From contig JAKQQP010000208.1 of assembly GCA_029564115.1 (NCBI GenBank), positions 1-64,000 of the forward strand: a stretch of DNA of 64,000 bases, read 5' to 3'. The DNA is from Candidatus Rifleibacteriota bacterium. GTDB lineage: Bacteria; Riflebacteria; Ozemobacteria; Ozemobacterales; Ozemobacteraceae. The notes beneath the pieces were generated by a model. It had not been told where the DNA came from, did no database searches, and saw only the letters and a program-made list of their open reading frames with translations. Both the position numbers and the translations under genes were made by a program. Positions within the stretch are counted from its first letter, which is position 1. Every line of letters starts with the position of its first letter. This document shows positions 34,480 through 43,516 of the stretch, piece by piece.

Positions 34480-35283
34480 ATGGCAATGCGCAAAATCATC
34501 TCGATCAATGAAGATCTCTGCAATGGTTGCGGAAACTGCATTACTGGTTGCGCTGAGGGCGCACTGCAACTTGTTGACGGAAAGGCGAAGCTGGTAAAGG
34601 AAACCTATTGCGATGGTTTCGGCGACTGCATCGGCACCTGCCCGACCGGCGCTCTGAAGATCATTGAACGCGAAAGTGACGAATTCGACTTTGATCGCAC
34701 CATCGAGCATGTTGAGAAATTGCGCGGTGAAGAAGGCGTTAAATTCATGCGCGAATCTCATAAGATTCACGAACAGAAAATGGCCGAAGCTGCAGCTCCA
34801 CGTTCTGGAGGTTGCCCTGGCAGCAGAATGCGCATGATGAAGCCGCAGCAGACAGCGGCGGCTCCGGTTGCCGAAGGTGCCATGCCGGTCGTCATGAAAT
34901 CAGAGATTTCTCAGTGGCCACTGCAGCTGCATCTGCTGCCGACAAAGGCCCCGTTTTTCGACAGTCGTGAAATGGTGGTTCTGAGCACCTGTTCGCCGGT
35001 AACCAGCCCTGATGTGCAGTGGCGTTACCTGCGTGGCCGTTCAGTGGCAATCGCTTGCCCGAAGCTTGACCGCACCGATGGCTATGTCGAAAAACTTGCT
35101 GAAATATTTGTTTCAAACAATATCCCCAGGGTGATCATACTTCGCATGGAAGTGCCTTGCTGTGGCGGCCTGACTGCAATGGTTAAAGCGGCACTCGAAC
35201 TTTCAAAGCCGCAGGGGCTGGTCGTCGATGAAGTGACCATGAGTCTCGAAGGCGAAATAATCAAGACTAACCGAATATACTGA
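34480..35283 (+). CDS. Ferredoxin-domain protein linked to hybrid cluster protein
   Basis: A 267-residue cytosolic iron-sulfur protein. A two-cluster ferredoxin domain opens it: CNGCGNCITGCAEGAL and CDGFGDCIGTCPTGAL. A basic/Ala linker follows, then a C-terminal domain of about 110 residues with TCSPVTSPDVQW, ACPKLDRTDGY and RMEVPCCGGL, whose cysteines may bind a further cluster. Proteins of this design are commonly found beside hcp in anaerobes and are likely electron donors to Hcp. The frame is open from 34420, but AAGGAG before ATG 34480 defines the start. First gene downstream of the HcpR-type operator. Confidence 0.85.
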   Translation: MAMRKIISINEDLCNGCGNCITGCAEGALQLVDGKAKLVKETYCDGFGDCIGTCPTGALKIIERESDEFDFDRTIEHVEKLRGEEGVKFMRESHKIHEQKMAEAAAPRSGGCPGSRMRMMKPQQTAAAPVAEGAMPVVMKSEISQWPLQLHLLPTKAPFFDSREMVVLSTCSPVTSPDVQWRYLRGRSVAIACPKLDRTDGYVEKLAEIFVSNNIPRVIILRMEVPCCGGLTAMVKAALELSKPQGLVVDEVTMSLEGEIIKTNRIY

Positions 35284-35306
35284 CAAATCAAGGAGGCTTT
35301 GCTAAA

Positions 35307-35642
35307 ATGAGTCAATTGTGGAAACCAGAAACTGTTGTTAACTTTGCTGAATTCGTTACCTATGCAGAGGGTTCTATTGTAAGCAAGACTTTGATGGATA
35401 AACCGGCAGGCAGTCTGACGCTGTTTGCCATTGCTAAAGGGCAGGGGATATCTGAACATAAATCGCCTTATGACGCTACAGTACAGGTGATCGAAGGTGA
35501 AGGCAGCTTTCAGGTAGCAGAAAATGTCTACAAGGTTAAAGCTGGTGAGGGGCTTGTAATGCCGGCCAATATTCCGCATGCCGTTCTGCCTGGCGAAGGC
35601 TTCAAAATGCTGTTGATCATGATCAGGTCAAAAAATGAGTGA
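35307..35642 (+). CDS. Small cupin-domain protein
   Basis: A 111-residue single-domain beta barrel. Cupin motif 1 is reduced to GISEHKSPYDATVQVIEGEG and motif 2 to MPANIPHAVLPGEGFKMLL, keeping His residues that could hold a metal. Twenty-three bases after the ferredoxin gene with AAGGAGG before ATG. Small cupins accompany hcp in several anaerobes; a role in sensing or handling reactive nitrogen species is an inference. Confidence 0.8.
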   Translation: MSQLWKPETVVNFAEFVTYAEGSIVSKTLMDKPAGSLTLFAIAKGQGISEHKSPYDATVQVIEGEGSFQVAENVYKVKAGEGLVMPANIPHAVLPGEGFKMLLIMIRSKNE

Positions 35643-35761
35643 TCTTGTCGGGTGCCTTTGCGCCGCTCGCACTTCTTTGTTTCGTTCATAAATGGTCGTT
35701 TCAGGCCGTTTACAATAATTTAAGTATCAATAAAAATTTAAGGAGAGACTAAAGTCTGGGT

Positions 35762-37402
35762 ATGTTCTGTTATCAGTGTCAGGAAACTGCTGCCTGCAAG
35801 GGTTGTTCAATTAAAGGCGTCTGCGGCAAACAGCCGGAAACCGCCAATCTCCAGGATCTTCTGATCTTCATTCTCAAAGGCATCGGTGAACTGGGTGAAC
35901 TAGCTGCAACAAAAGGCATGATCACCAATGAAATCGGCGAATTCGTCTGCAATTCTCTGTTCATGACTATTACCAATGCCAACTTTGATGACGACCGTTT
36001 TTATGCCCAGATTGACCGCGCCGTAGAAGTCAGAGACAGCCTGAAAAGCAAACTCACTGCTGCCGGCGTTAATGTTGCCGGTCTCTCTGAAGCCACCACC
36101 TGGAAACCAGCCAGCAAGGCTGATTATCTTGCCAAAGCAGAAAAAGTCGGCGTTCTCGCTACCGAAAACGAAGATGTCAGATCTCTGCGCGAACTGTTGA
36201 TTTACGGTCTCAAGGGTGTGGCCGCTTATGCTGAACACGCTGCCGTTCTCAAACATCATGACGAAAATATCAACAAATTTTTGGTTAAAGCTCTTGCTTC
36301 GACCACCAAAAACCTCAGCGTCGACGAAATGGTTGGCATGGTTATGGAATGCGGTCAGATAGCCGTTACTACCATGGCTCTGCTCGATAAGGCCAACACT
36401 TCGACCTATGGCAACCCCGAAATCACCAAAGTTAAAATCGGTGTCGGCAAACGCCCTGGCATCCTCGTTTCCGGCCATGATCTGCGCGATTTCCATGATC
36501 TGCTCGAGCAGACCAAGGATGCCGGCATTGACATCTACACCCACAGCGAAATGCTGCCGGCCAACTATTACCCGACCTTCAAAAAATACAGCCATTTCCA
36601 TGGCAACTACGGCAACGCCTGGTGGAAACAGGATACCGAATTCGCCAGCTTCAACGGGCCGATCCTCATGACTACCAACTGCATTGTGCCGGTTAAAGAT
36701 TCTTACAAAGACAGAATCTACACTACCGGTAATGCTGGCTACCCCGGCGTTAAACACATTGCTGACCGCGTTGGCGAAGGCAAAAAAGACTTTTCGGCCA
36801 TCATCGCTCAGGCCAAAACCTGTCAGCCCCCGACAGAAATCGAAACCGGTGAAATCGTTGGCGGCTTCGCTCACAATCAGGTTCTCGCCCTTGCCGACAA
36901 GGTCGTTGATGCAGTTAAGAGCGGTGCTATCAAAAGATTTGTGGTCATGGCCGGCTGCGATGGTCGCCAGAAAAATCGTCAGTATTTCACCGACGTTGCC
37001 CAGGGCCTGCCCGAAGGCACAGTCATTCTGACTGCCGGCTGCGCTAAATATCGCTATAACAAACTGCAGCTCGGTGATATCGGCGGAATCCCCCGCGTTC
37101 TCGATGCCGGTCAGTGTAACGACAGCTACTCTCTCGCGGTAATAGCTCTCAAACTCAAAGAAGTATTCGGCCTGAAAGATATCAATGAATTGCCGCTTTC
37201 ATTCGACATCGCCTGGTATGAACAGAAAGCCGTAGCGGTTCTGCTGGCTCTGCTGTTCCTGGGTGTCAAGAAAATCCGCCTTGGGCCGACACTCCCGGCC
37301 TTCCTGTCGCCGACAGTCGCCAAGGTACTTGTCGAAAAATTCGATATCAAGCCCACCGGCGAAGTAAAAGCCGATATCGAAGCCATGATGAACGCAAACT
37401 AA
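35762..37402 (+). CDS. hcp: Hybrid cluster protein (hydroxylamine / NO reductase)
   Basis: A 546-residue class I hybrid cluster protein. The N-terminal cubane ligands are C3, C6, C15 and C21 ([22 protein letters not shown]). Hybrid-cluster ligands lie in [60 protein letters not shown] and the late Glu region. It reduces NO or hydroxylamine and protects against nitrosative stress. The 119-base gap upstream has no obvious promoter and no second HcpR palindrome, so it probably belongs to the transcript starting near 34447. AAGGAG lies 14 bases before ATG. Confidence 0.95.
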   Translation: MFCYQCQETAACKGCSIKGVCGKQPETANLQDLLIFILKGIGELGELAATKGMITNEIGEFVCNSLFMTITNANFDDDRFYAQIDRAVEVRDSLKSKLTAAGVNVAGLSEATTWKPASKADYLAKAEKVGVLATENEDVRSLRELLIYGLKGVAAYAEHAAVLKHHDENINKFLVKALASTTKNLSVDEMVGMVMECGQIAVTTMALLDKANTSTYGNPEITKVKIGVGKRPGILVSGHDLRDFHDLLEQTKDAGIDIYTHSEMLPANYYPTFKKYSHFHGNYGNAWWKQDTEFASFNGPILMTTNCIVPVKDSYKDRIYTTGNAGYPGVKHIADRVGEGKKDFSAIIAQAKTCQPPTEIETGEIVGGFAHNQVLALADKVVDAVKSGAIKRFVVMAGCDGRQKNRQYFTDVAQGLPEGTVILTAGCAKYRYNKLQLGDIGGIPRVLDAGQCNDSYSLAVIALKLKEVFGLKDINELPLSFDIAWYEQKAVAVLLALLFLGVKKIRLGPTLPAFLSPTVAKVLVEKFDIKPTGEVKADIEAMMNAN

Positions 37403-37426
37403 AAGTTTCGCTCAACTTGTTTTTCA

Positions 37427-37467
37427 AACCCCTGTCGCAGCCAGCCGGCTACGACAGGGGTTCTTCT
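37427..37467 (+). terminator. Terminator after hcp
   Basis: An 11-base stem AACCCCTGTCG / CGACAGGGGTT (37427-37437 with 37452-37462) is followed by TTCTTCTT. Confidence 0.85.
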
Positions 37468-37482
37468 TGAATCGGCCTAAAA

Positions 37483-37506
37483 AAAGAAATCCGGGTTATA
37501 CCCGGA
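37483..37506 (-). terminator. Minus-strand terminator-like hairpin with no matching gene
   Basis: TCCGGGT-TAT-ACCCGGA (37490-37506) is a perfect 7-base stem. On the minus strand it is followed by TTTCTTTTTTT. No convincing minus-strand gene lies to the right of it. Confidence 0.55.
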
Positions 37507-37796
37507 CTGAAAAATAAGGAGGCAAACAAATCCATAAACCCTTTCGACCGAAAATGATATTTCCTTAACCATAAAATTTCTGGCAAAGGCGTACAAACAA
37601 AGACATTGGCAACAATCCACACACCGCAAAATTCCTCCCTGATCACCGACAAATATATATTTTTTTTCAAAAAATTGACCGGGATGAGCTTTTACGCAGT
37701 TCATGTGCCTGGGCAGGAGATATCAAAGATGTTTGTGGTATCATGGCCGGTAGTTTTGCTGTATGTTGTCGAGACTTTCTGCTTCTAAGGAAAACG
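37507..37796. other. Intergenic stretch without a recognisable gene
   Basis: About 290 AT-rich bases between the hairpin and the next gene. Two overlapping minus-strand reading frames exist but have no ribosome site or protein-like composition. A small RNA read leftwards into the hairpin at 37490-37506 is possible. Confidence 0.4.
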
Positions 37797-38636
37797 ATGG
37801 AAAATCTTTTACTCTTCGAAAAAAATGATTTTATTACCGAACTGAGCGAAGAAAATACCCCGGGGCATCTCGATCAGATCGAGATGTTTTATGAAGATAC
37901 TGATCAACTGTTCAAGTCTATATCTGAAGTTATTCCGGCAAGTCAGCTCGCTGTGACTTATGCGACTGTTCGCAACGCCGCTGCAGCCCCTTCGACCTCT
38001 GCTGTTGAGCCTGACGGTTATCTTCTGCACTGGCCTGACCACAAAAATGGTCTCAGTTGTGTAATTCGCAGCGATGCTCAGGGCCAGCAAAACTCGCTGC
38101 AGGCAGTGTTTCCATTTTGTAATGAAGGTGTAGAATATCTTTGCCGGCTCGATAAAATCAGGCTGTTTCACAATCGTCTCGAGGCGCAGCTCAAGGTCAT
38201 GGCCGGTGCTGACGAAGAATTGGCACTGACCTTCTATGATGCGCATTATCTCGCCGATCGGTTTGTTTATCGGCAGGGTTGTTCTTACCGTTTTATTATC
38301 AGAGCTTTTGCCTATTGTTGTGATGTCATCAGTAATGCCGACGAAGATATCGGCTGGGCCCTTTTCAATCGGCCTGATCTTGGCGCTGATCATTATGAGG
38401 TGCAGGGCCCTGTCGAGTCGGTTGCCGAACTTGAACAACCCATGCTGGGGCAGAAAACTTCGAAGATCAGAATCGTAATCGGGCGAACATCAGAAGGCGA
38501 AGATTGTCACCTGGACATCTTCGTTACCCAAAAAGTTCTTGGCTCCGCCAGCCTTCCCAGGCCAGGCGATAACATTCAGTCTGTAATCTGGCTGCAGGGG
38601 CATCTATGGGGCGAAGAACCCGCTCCCGAATCATAA
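37797..38636 (+). CDS. Hypothetical protein
   Basis: I do not recognise this 279-residue acidic soluble protein. It has no signal peptide or membrane segment. Two possible domains can be guessed: residues about 1-130, and a beta-rich part about 135-275 containing CRLDKIRLFHNRLEAQLKVM and VIGRTSEGEDCHLDIFVTQK, which may be duplicated PilZ-like or other small barrels. The reading frame extends upstream to 37743, but AAGG before ATG 37797 sets the start. It stands alone between two intergenic regions. Confidence 0.6.
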   Translation: MENLLLFEKNDFITELSEENTPGHLDQIEMFYEDTDQLFKSISEVIPASQLAVTYATVRNAAAAPSTSAVEPDGYLLHWPDHKNGLSCVIRSDAQGQQNSLQAVFPFCNEGVEYLCRLDKIRLFHNRLEAQLKVMAGADEELALTFYDAHYLADRFVYRQGCSYRFIIRAFAYCCDVISNADEDIGWALFNRPDLGADHYEVQGPVESVAELEQPMLGQKTSKIRIVIGRTSEGEDCHLDIFVTQKVLGSASLPRPGDNIQSVIWLQGHLWGEEPAPES

Positions 38637-38685
38637 AAACCTTTCAGTTGGCTAAATTATATAAACGATTTGTTACAGCAGTTTT

Positions 38686-38718
38686 TTATCCGTGTTTATC
38701 CGGGTTCATCAGTGGCTG
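38686..38718 (+). repeat. Dispersed ATCCGnGTnTATCCG repeat, copy A
   Basis: A 33-base stretch matching 40209-40241 at all but about five positions. It sits in the gap before the MBL hydrolase and supplies the spurious N-terminal codons of its longest reading frame. Similar ATCCGCGTTCATCCGTGG sequences are widespread intergenic repeats in bacteria. Confidence 0.7.
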
Positions 38719-38787
38719 ATTGTTAATCGGCAGCCAGGCTGTTTATCCATGGATAAAAATCAGTTACTTGTTAAGGAAATCGGCTCT

Positions 38788-39714
38788 ATGACCAGCAATT
38801 CTTTGCCAGAGATTCCTGATTCGCGTTCTGAAAATTTTCACGGTCAGTTGATTGAATTCGGGCGCTTTCTTGAACGTGAGTGTCGTCCGGGTGGGCGACA
38901 CGATTTAAAGAACTGGCCAAATGCTGTCTGGCATAAAATTATAGAGCGAATGCTGCTCGGGCTGAACGAATTTATGAGTTATTCGTCGCCAGAACCTGTT
39001 TTGCTGCAATGGTACAATTCAGGGGTTTTGGTTAAAGTTGCCGGAAAAATTCTGGCTTTCGATGTTCTGCCTGTTCCCAGGTATTATAATTGGCCTGAGC
39101 CGCAGGGCTTGACCGATAAACTTGCCGAAATCATCGACGTTCTGGCAATTACCCACGCTCACGCAGACCATTTCGACGAAAAACTCGCCGCCCGCTGTGC
39201 AGAGTTGGGGAAACCAGTGCTTATGCCTGTGGGAGCCATCGAAAGTTTTTCCGGCATAACTGTTCTGGGTAACGGCAAAATGTTTAAATGCGGGCCTGTC
39301 AGTCTGAAGGCTCACCGCGCCTGCCATGTCTGGCGAGATAACCCTGATGACGTGGCGACTGCAACTTTTGAAGTCTGTGCTGCAGACAATTTTAGCATGG
39401 TTTTTTGTGGCGATTCAGATTACACCAAAGATTTGTCGGTAATAACCTCGCAGCCCGACCTGATGTTCATTACCTGGCGAAACCCAGGCCCGGAATATGA
39501 AGATGGCCACCCGGCTCAACAGGCCTGTACAACCGATGCAGTGAACCTGGCGATTGCGAAGTTTGCCCCCAGGCAACTGGTTTTAGAACATTACGCCGAG
39601 CTCGATCATATCTACAAAGGGTTTTCGGCCAGCTACGAGATGGCAATAGATCTGATCAAAAACCTGCAGGTTCCGACAAGAATACATTTCTGGGGCGATA
39701 TTTTTACTCTTTGA
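38788..39714 (+). CDS. Metallo-beta-lactamase-fold metal-dependent hydrolase
   Basis: A 308-residue protein of the UlaG/L-ascorbate-lactonase-like branch. Metal ligands: ITHAHADHFDEKLA (HxHxDH), a later His in KAHRACHVWRD, Asp in FCGDSDYTKD and the late LEHYAELDH. The substrate is unknown. The longest frame begins at 38692 inside a dispersed repeat; an ATG at 38749 is possible, but ATG at 38788 is preceded by AAGGA and is preferred. A 541-base gap with repeats follows. Confidence 0.72.
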   Translation: MTSNSLPEIPDSRSENFHGQLIEFGRFLERECRPGGRHDLKNWPNAVWHKIIERMLLGLNEFMSYSSPEPVLLQWYNSGVLVKVAGKILAFDVLPVPRYYNWPEPQGLTDKLAEIIDVLAITHAHADHFDEKLAARCAELGKPVLMPVGAIESFSGITVLGNGKMFKCGPVSLKAHRACHVWRDNPDDVATATFEVCAADNFSMVFCGDSDYTKDLSVITSQPDLMFITWRNPGPEYEDGHPAQQACTTDAVNLAIAKFAPRQLVLEHYAELDHIYKGFSASYEMAIDLIKNLQVPTRIHFWGDIFTL

Positions 39715-39865
39715 AGCTGTTGTCTGTCGGCAGCTGGCAACGGTTGTCGAAGTTCTGAGTCTGTTGAAGGTGCTTTATCTTGTCAAGACAATCAGCCGGT
39801 CTTCGATTTTCAGATTGCGAAAACCCAGCTTTTTTTCTATCCAGGCCAGAGATTGTTCTCTATAG

Positions 39866-39886
39866 GCGCTTTCAGCTGAAAAGCGC
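39866..39886. other. Intergenic palindrome
   Basis: GCGCTTTCAGCTGAAAAGCGC is a near-perfect inverted repeat in the long gap after the hydrolase gene. There is no T-run, so it is not a clear terminator. Confidence 0.4.
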
Positions 39887-39938
39887 GATTCCGTAAATAG
39901 GGTCTAGCCCTGTGTCACACTTGAGTCTTTGGTTTGCT

Positions 39939-40052
39939 GTCATTTCTATGAGGGAGCCAGCTCGACGTGGCAATCCCATTGGCAGAGCGATTAGCTGAGA
40001 GCTCGCTTATGCCTGCGGCATGCCGCTTCGTCGCTACGCTCCCCGCAATGAT
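39939..40052 (+). repeat. MITE/REP-like element, copy 2 of the dispersed palindromic repeat
   Basis: A 114-base element with imperfect inverted ends: GTCATT...GGGAGC...GACG on the left and the complement of ATCATT...GGGGAGCGTAGCGACG on the right. Its interior (39985-40032) is 46/48 identical to the complement of copy 1. It contains the perfect palindrome GCGGCATGCCGC. An apparent reading frame here is a by-product. Confidence 0.7.
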
Positions 40053-40208
40053 AATTTTTAAACATGTATTCAATTTTGCCAAACCACTGGATTGCAATCT
40101 CTACTTTATTGGGCTTTTAAAGTCTTTACCCAGCCAGACGTCATATTTACGTCGATCCAGTCCATCTATTCCCTTTTGTTAACCATTTCCCAGCTAATTA
40201 TTCACTCT

Positions 40209-40272
40209 TTATCTGCGTCTATCCGAGTTCATCCGTGGCTGCGCTTCTTACAATTTCATCCGCGTCCATCCA
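40209..40272 (+). repeat. Dispersed ATCCGnGTnTATCCG repeats, copies B and C
   Basis: Copy B spans 40209-40241. A partial copy C, TTCATCCGCGTCCATCCAG, spans about 40254-40272 and runs into the 3' end of the kinase gene, providing its last codons and stop on the minus strand. Confidence 0.65.
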
Positions 40273-42859
40273 GTTCGAATTCAAGGCTGAATGTCTCGCC
40301 GGCGGTAAGATAGGGGTAATAGCATAAAACCCGGCTTTTTTCGTAGGCAACCGTTTCATCAGGCGCACAAGTGAAATTGCCGGTGCTGACGGAAGTCGGA
40401 ACAACTATGAGAAAAGCCTGGCGGCGACAGGCAGGCTGCGGCACGGCCGGTAAAGCAAATTGTTTTTTCCCGGCCAGGGTTTTAAGCTGACCGTCTGCCA
40501 GTCGGCAGCAGATGTGGCTGCCGTGGCCGGATTTCCAGGGTTCGGCAAGAGTCAGGGAGGCGATGCCGCCGCCGATTGCGCCATCTATGCGGTAAAAGTT
40601 TGAGGTGAGAATGTTGCCGTTTTCGTCGATGAATGGCGAATTGGCCATTTCCGGCAGCCAGAGCTGGGTGTATAGCTCTTCGTATTCGAAAAGATTGAAA
40701 TTGCTGAATATTGTCTGGTGCGAAAAAGAGCCATTTTTATCGATCACGAAGATTGAAGTGCAGCCATAATTGCCGATTGTGTAAGATCTTATGTCGGCTG
40801 AATTGGCGCAGACCATACGGGCATATTTGCGTACTGTGGCAAACCAGGGTTCATCGTTGAATTCGTCTCTGATGCCCGGCATCAGCTCTGAATCCACAAC
40901 TCGTTGCAACTCGGCTGTCGTCAGAAATGGCATTTGCGGCTTGATTCTACGGGCCTGTTTCAGGTGTCGGCCAGCGGCATCATTGCGGTTAAGCAGCTCC
41001 ATGACCCGATAGAGGGCATAAAAGCCCGTAGCACGCAACCCTTCGTCGCCCGGCAACCCAACCGCAAGTCTGAAGGCTCCGTAAGCTTTTTGCAGGTCGC
41101 CTTTGCAGACAAGGATTCTACCGTAATAAAACTGCATGAGCATGTTCATCGGGTCTTTGCTGAGTGACTGCTCGGCTTCTTCGGCCGCTTCTTCATAGCG
41201 GCCGCTGAGCAGCAGGGCCTGAATGACCTTCAGGCGGAGATTGTGAAAGTCCGGGTGCTTGTCGATGCGCTGACGCAGCACATTTATGGCCTTTTCGAAA
41301 TCCATTATGGAGAAATAGCACTCGCTTTGTGCCACGGCTATAATGTTATTTTCGGGTAGACGTTCAGTCAGATGCTCGCCTACTTTTATGGCTTCTGTAT
41401 AGTTGCCGAGGGTTTCGAGGCAGAAAAACAAGGCAAATTCGAAGTCGTAATCGTCAGGGTAAAGCTGCAGCATCCTTGAAGCCTGTTTACGACCTTCTTC
41501 GTAATCTCTGAACAGAAATATCTGGCGTGAAAGCTCGTATTTTCCACGGTCTTTGTCGTTTTCGCTTTGCGCCATGGCGGCTGTGGCTGTGAACAGCTTC
41601 TTTATTTCGGTGCTTTCTGAGATTGTGTTGAGGGCGAAGCTGAGCAGAAAAAGAATGTCAGTGTTTTCCGGCGCCGTTTCAAAAGCCTGGCGCAAGTCTT
41701 CGATTGCCTCGATGACGGCAAAGTTTTCTAGAAATTTGCGTCTGGCAATGCGTAAAAAGTTTTTCGCCACTGTTTCCGGCGTATCTGCCGCTTTTTTCGG
41801 TCTGGATTCATTTGTCGTTTCGCCGGCTCGAATTCTGACCGGCCGGTTTTCTTTTAAAAACCAGCCTTTGAGCATTTCGGTGAAGCCGCTGAACCAGTTT
41901 GCCTGAGAAGCCTGCTGCTTAAGACTTTCAGCCAGGTCGTCAGCGGTCTGAAAGCGTCGGGCCGGGTTTTTCTCGAGACATTTCAATATTATGCCTTCCA
42001 GGTCGGCTGAAATATTGGGGTTAAGCTGGTGGGGCGGTTGAATGTCGCCTTGAGTGATCGATGCTACTATTGCCGCCGGATCATCCCCTTTGATCGGATG
42101 TTTCAAAGTTACCAGCTCGTAAAGAACCAGGCCCAGACTGTAGATATCTGTCTGAGCCGTTACTTTGCCACGCTCGCCCATCAGCTGCTCAGGGGCCGCA
42201 AAAGAAAGAGTGCCCATGAACTGTTCGGTTTTTGTCAGCTCGCTGTCATCTCTCTGCTTGACCAGCCCGAAGTCGATCAATTTGACTCTGTTATCATCGT
42301 TTATCAGAATATTCGATGATTTTATGTCGCGGTGGATGATACCGTTATGGTGAGCTTCGGCCAGCGCTTTTGCTGCAGACAACATGAGCCGCCGCACCCT
42401 GTCCGGGTATTCCGGGTCAGATAGAGGGTCGGTCGTCTGATCCTGTAGAAAAAAGGCGGTGCCGGGGGTAGCTTCACGCAGATAACCCGAAAATTTCAGG
42501 TCATTGAGAGAGTGCCCGGCATAATGAATGAAACGGCAGCGGGCGACAAAGTCGCGAATTGACCAGCCATCGACGTATTCCATGATAAAAAACGGTTGAG
42601 CATGGTATTCGCCATAACTGTATATTTTCACTATCGATGGGTGATCGAGCCGGGCGATCGCCGAAGCTTCACGCAGAAATCTGGCTCTGCCGATCTTGTC
42701 ATTGGCGGTTCGGTGCATGATTTTTATGGCAACCTGCCGGCCAAGTGTTTCGTCGAAGCCTTTGAATACCGTTCCCATGCCGCCGGAGCCTATTTCGGCT
42801 TCAATTTTGCAGCCGTTGACTATGGTGCCGATGGTTGGCAGGGCATTGATTTCACTCAT
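40256..42859 (-). CDS. Serine/threonine protein kinase with TPR repeats
   Basis: An 867-residue Hanks-type kinase. Kinase domain about 17-290: glycine loop GSGGMG (24-29), Lys46 in VAIKIM, HRDIKSSN with catalytic Asp178, DFGLVKQ, APEQ and the conserved late Arg region. There is no transmembrane helix. A basic linker follows, then an array of tetratricopeptide-type helices (about 370-640; FEFALFFCLETLGNYTEAIKVG, AEEAEQSLSKDP), then an unassigned C-terminal domain with several aromatic and Gly-rich stretches. The final residues LDGRG and the stop are encoded by a dispersed repeat. Overlaps the downstream-coordinate HAD gene by 4 bases, so the two are one operon. Confidence 0.9.
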   Translation of the reverse strand: MSEINALPTIGTIVNGCKIEAEIGSGGMGTVFKGFDETLGRQVAIKIMHRTANDKIGRARFLREASAIARLDHPSIVKIYSYGEYHAQPFFIMEYVDGWSIRDFVARCRFIHYAGHSLNDLKFSGYLREATPGTAFFLQDQTTDPLSDPEYPDRVRRLMLSAAKALAEAHHNGIIHRDIKSSNILINDDNRVKLIDFGLVKQRDDSELTKTEQFMGTLSFAAPEQLMGERGKVTAQTDIYSLGLVLYELVTLKHPIKGDDPAAIVASITQGDIQPPHQLNPNISADLEGIILKCLEKNPARRFQTADDLAESLKQQASQANWFSGFTEMLKGWFLKENRPVRIRAGETTNESRPKKAADTPETVAKNFLRIARRKFLENFAVIEAIEDLRQAFETAPENTDILFLLSFALNTISESTEIKKLFTATAAMAQSENDKDRGKYELSRQIFLFRDYEEGRKQASRMLQLYPDDYDFEFALFFCLETLGNYTEAIKVGEHLTERLPENNIIAVAQSECYFSIMDFEKAINVLRQRIDKHPDFHNLRLKVIQALLLSGRYEEAAEEAEQSLSKDPMNMLMQFYYGRILVCKGDLQKAYGAFRLAVGLPGDEGLRATGFYALYRVMELLNRNDAAGRHLKQARRIKPQMPFLTTAELQRVVDSELMPGIRDEFNDEPWFATVRKYARMVCANSADIRSYTIGNYGCTSIFVIDKNGSFSHQTIFSNFNLFEYEELYTQLWLPEMANSPFIDENGNILTSNFYRIDGAIGGGIASLTLAEPWKSGHGSHICCRLADGQLKTLAGKKQFALPAVPQPACRRQAFLIVVPTSVSTGNFTCAPDETVAYEKSRVLCYYPYLTAGETFSLEFELDGRG

Positions 42860-43509
42860 TTTGTTTTCTCTGCGGGCTTGCCGGTCTGCTGGCCGGGCAG
42901 GTGGCGGCCGAAAAAGTGATCAGGGTGAAAAAAGCCGAATCCCGGGTGTTTGCGGGCGACATTTTCGGCAAATCGGCGGTCGGCGTTTGAATGATCGGTG
43001 CCGGGAGTTCCGTCTGGTTTTTGATCATGGCCGCGTTTCCAGGCGGCGTCACCAACCATGAAGCTTGCTGCCCAGTTTATGGCATAGCCCTGCATGTCGA
43101 GCAGGCGTTCAAGGCGCCAGGCCATGCCCGGTTCGGGTTTGCGGTCCTCATTGTAAAACTCGGCATAGTCGTAATAATTAAAGAGTATGCCCTTTTCAGC
43201 GAAAGTGATCAACATTGCCTGCATGGCCTCTTCGACCTCGGCGTGGTCGATATACCCAAGTTCGATGCCTGCCTGATTTGAGACTATGGCAAGAAGATAT
43301 TTTTCTTCTGCAAGATTTTGCAGCCTGGCAAAACAACGCTCGTGAACGATCAGGTCTGAGTGCCCGTGCGGTGATGGTCGACCGCTGCGCGAATTTCTGA
43401 GGGTTTGGTCGGCATCGAAAAAAGCGACGCGAACTCTTCTGTCCGGTAAGTTTTCCGGTAGAAGCAGCGTGCGTCGCTTTTCTGGCAGTCTAAACCTGTG
43501 TTGCGTCAT
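42856..43509 (-). CDS. HAD-superfamily phosphatase (HisB/GmhB-like)
   Basis: A 217-residue haloacid-dehalogenase-fold protein. Motif I is FFDADQTLRNS (nucleophile Asp and +2 Asp), motif II is IVSNQAGI, and motif III/IV is around KPEPGM and FMVGDAAWKRGHD. SNQAGI and the KPxPGM arrangement resemble histidinol-phosphate and heptose-bisphosphate phosphatases and polynucleotide kinase phosphatases, without the zinc-binding Cys of GmhB. Its last 4 bases are the first 4 of the kinase gene. It may act on a small phosphate or on a phosphoprotein of the neighbouring kinase; this is a guess from coupling. Confidence 0.75.
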   Translation of the reverse strand: MTQHRFRLPEKRRTLLLPENLPDRRVRVAFFDADQTLRNSRSGRPSPHGHSDLIVHERCFARLQNLAEEKYLLAIVSNQAGIELGYIDHAEVEEAMQAMLITFAEKGILFNYYDYAEFYNEDRKPEPGMAWRLERLLDMQGYAINWAASFMVGDAAWKRGHDQKPDGTPGTDHSNADRRFAENVARKHPGFGFFHPDHFFGRHLPGQQTGKPAEKTK

Positions 43510-43516
43510 GCGTTGC

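Noticed and set aside
37449..37704. Two overlapping minus-strand reading frames of 73 and 75 codons.
   Set aside because: No ribosome site, odd composition and overlap with the hcp terminator and orphan hairpin.
39967..40182. Reading frame of 71 codons in the gap after the MBL hydrolase.
   Set aside because: It is mostly made of the dispersed palindromic element and has no ribosome site.
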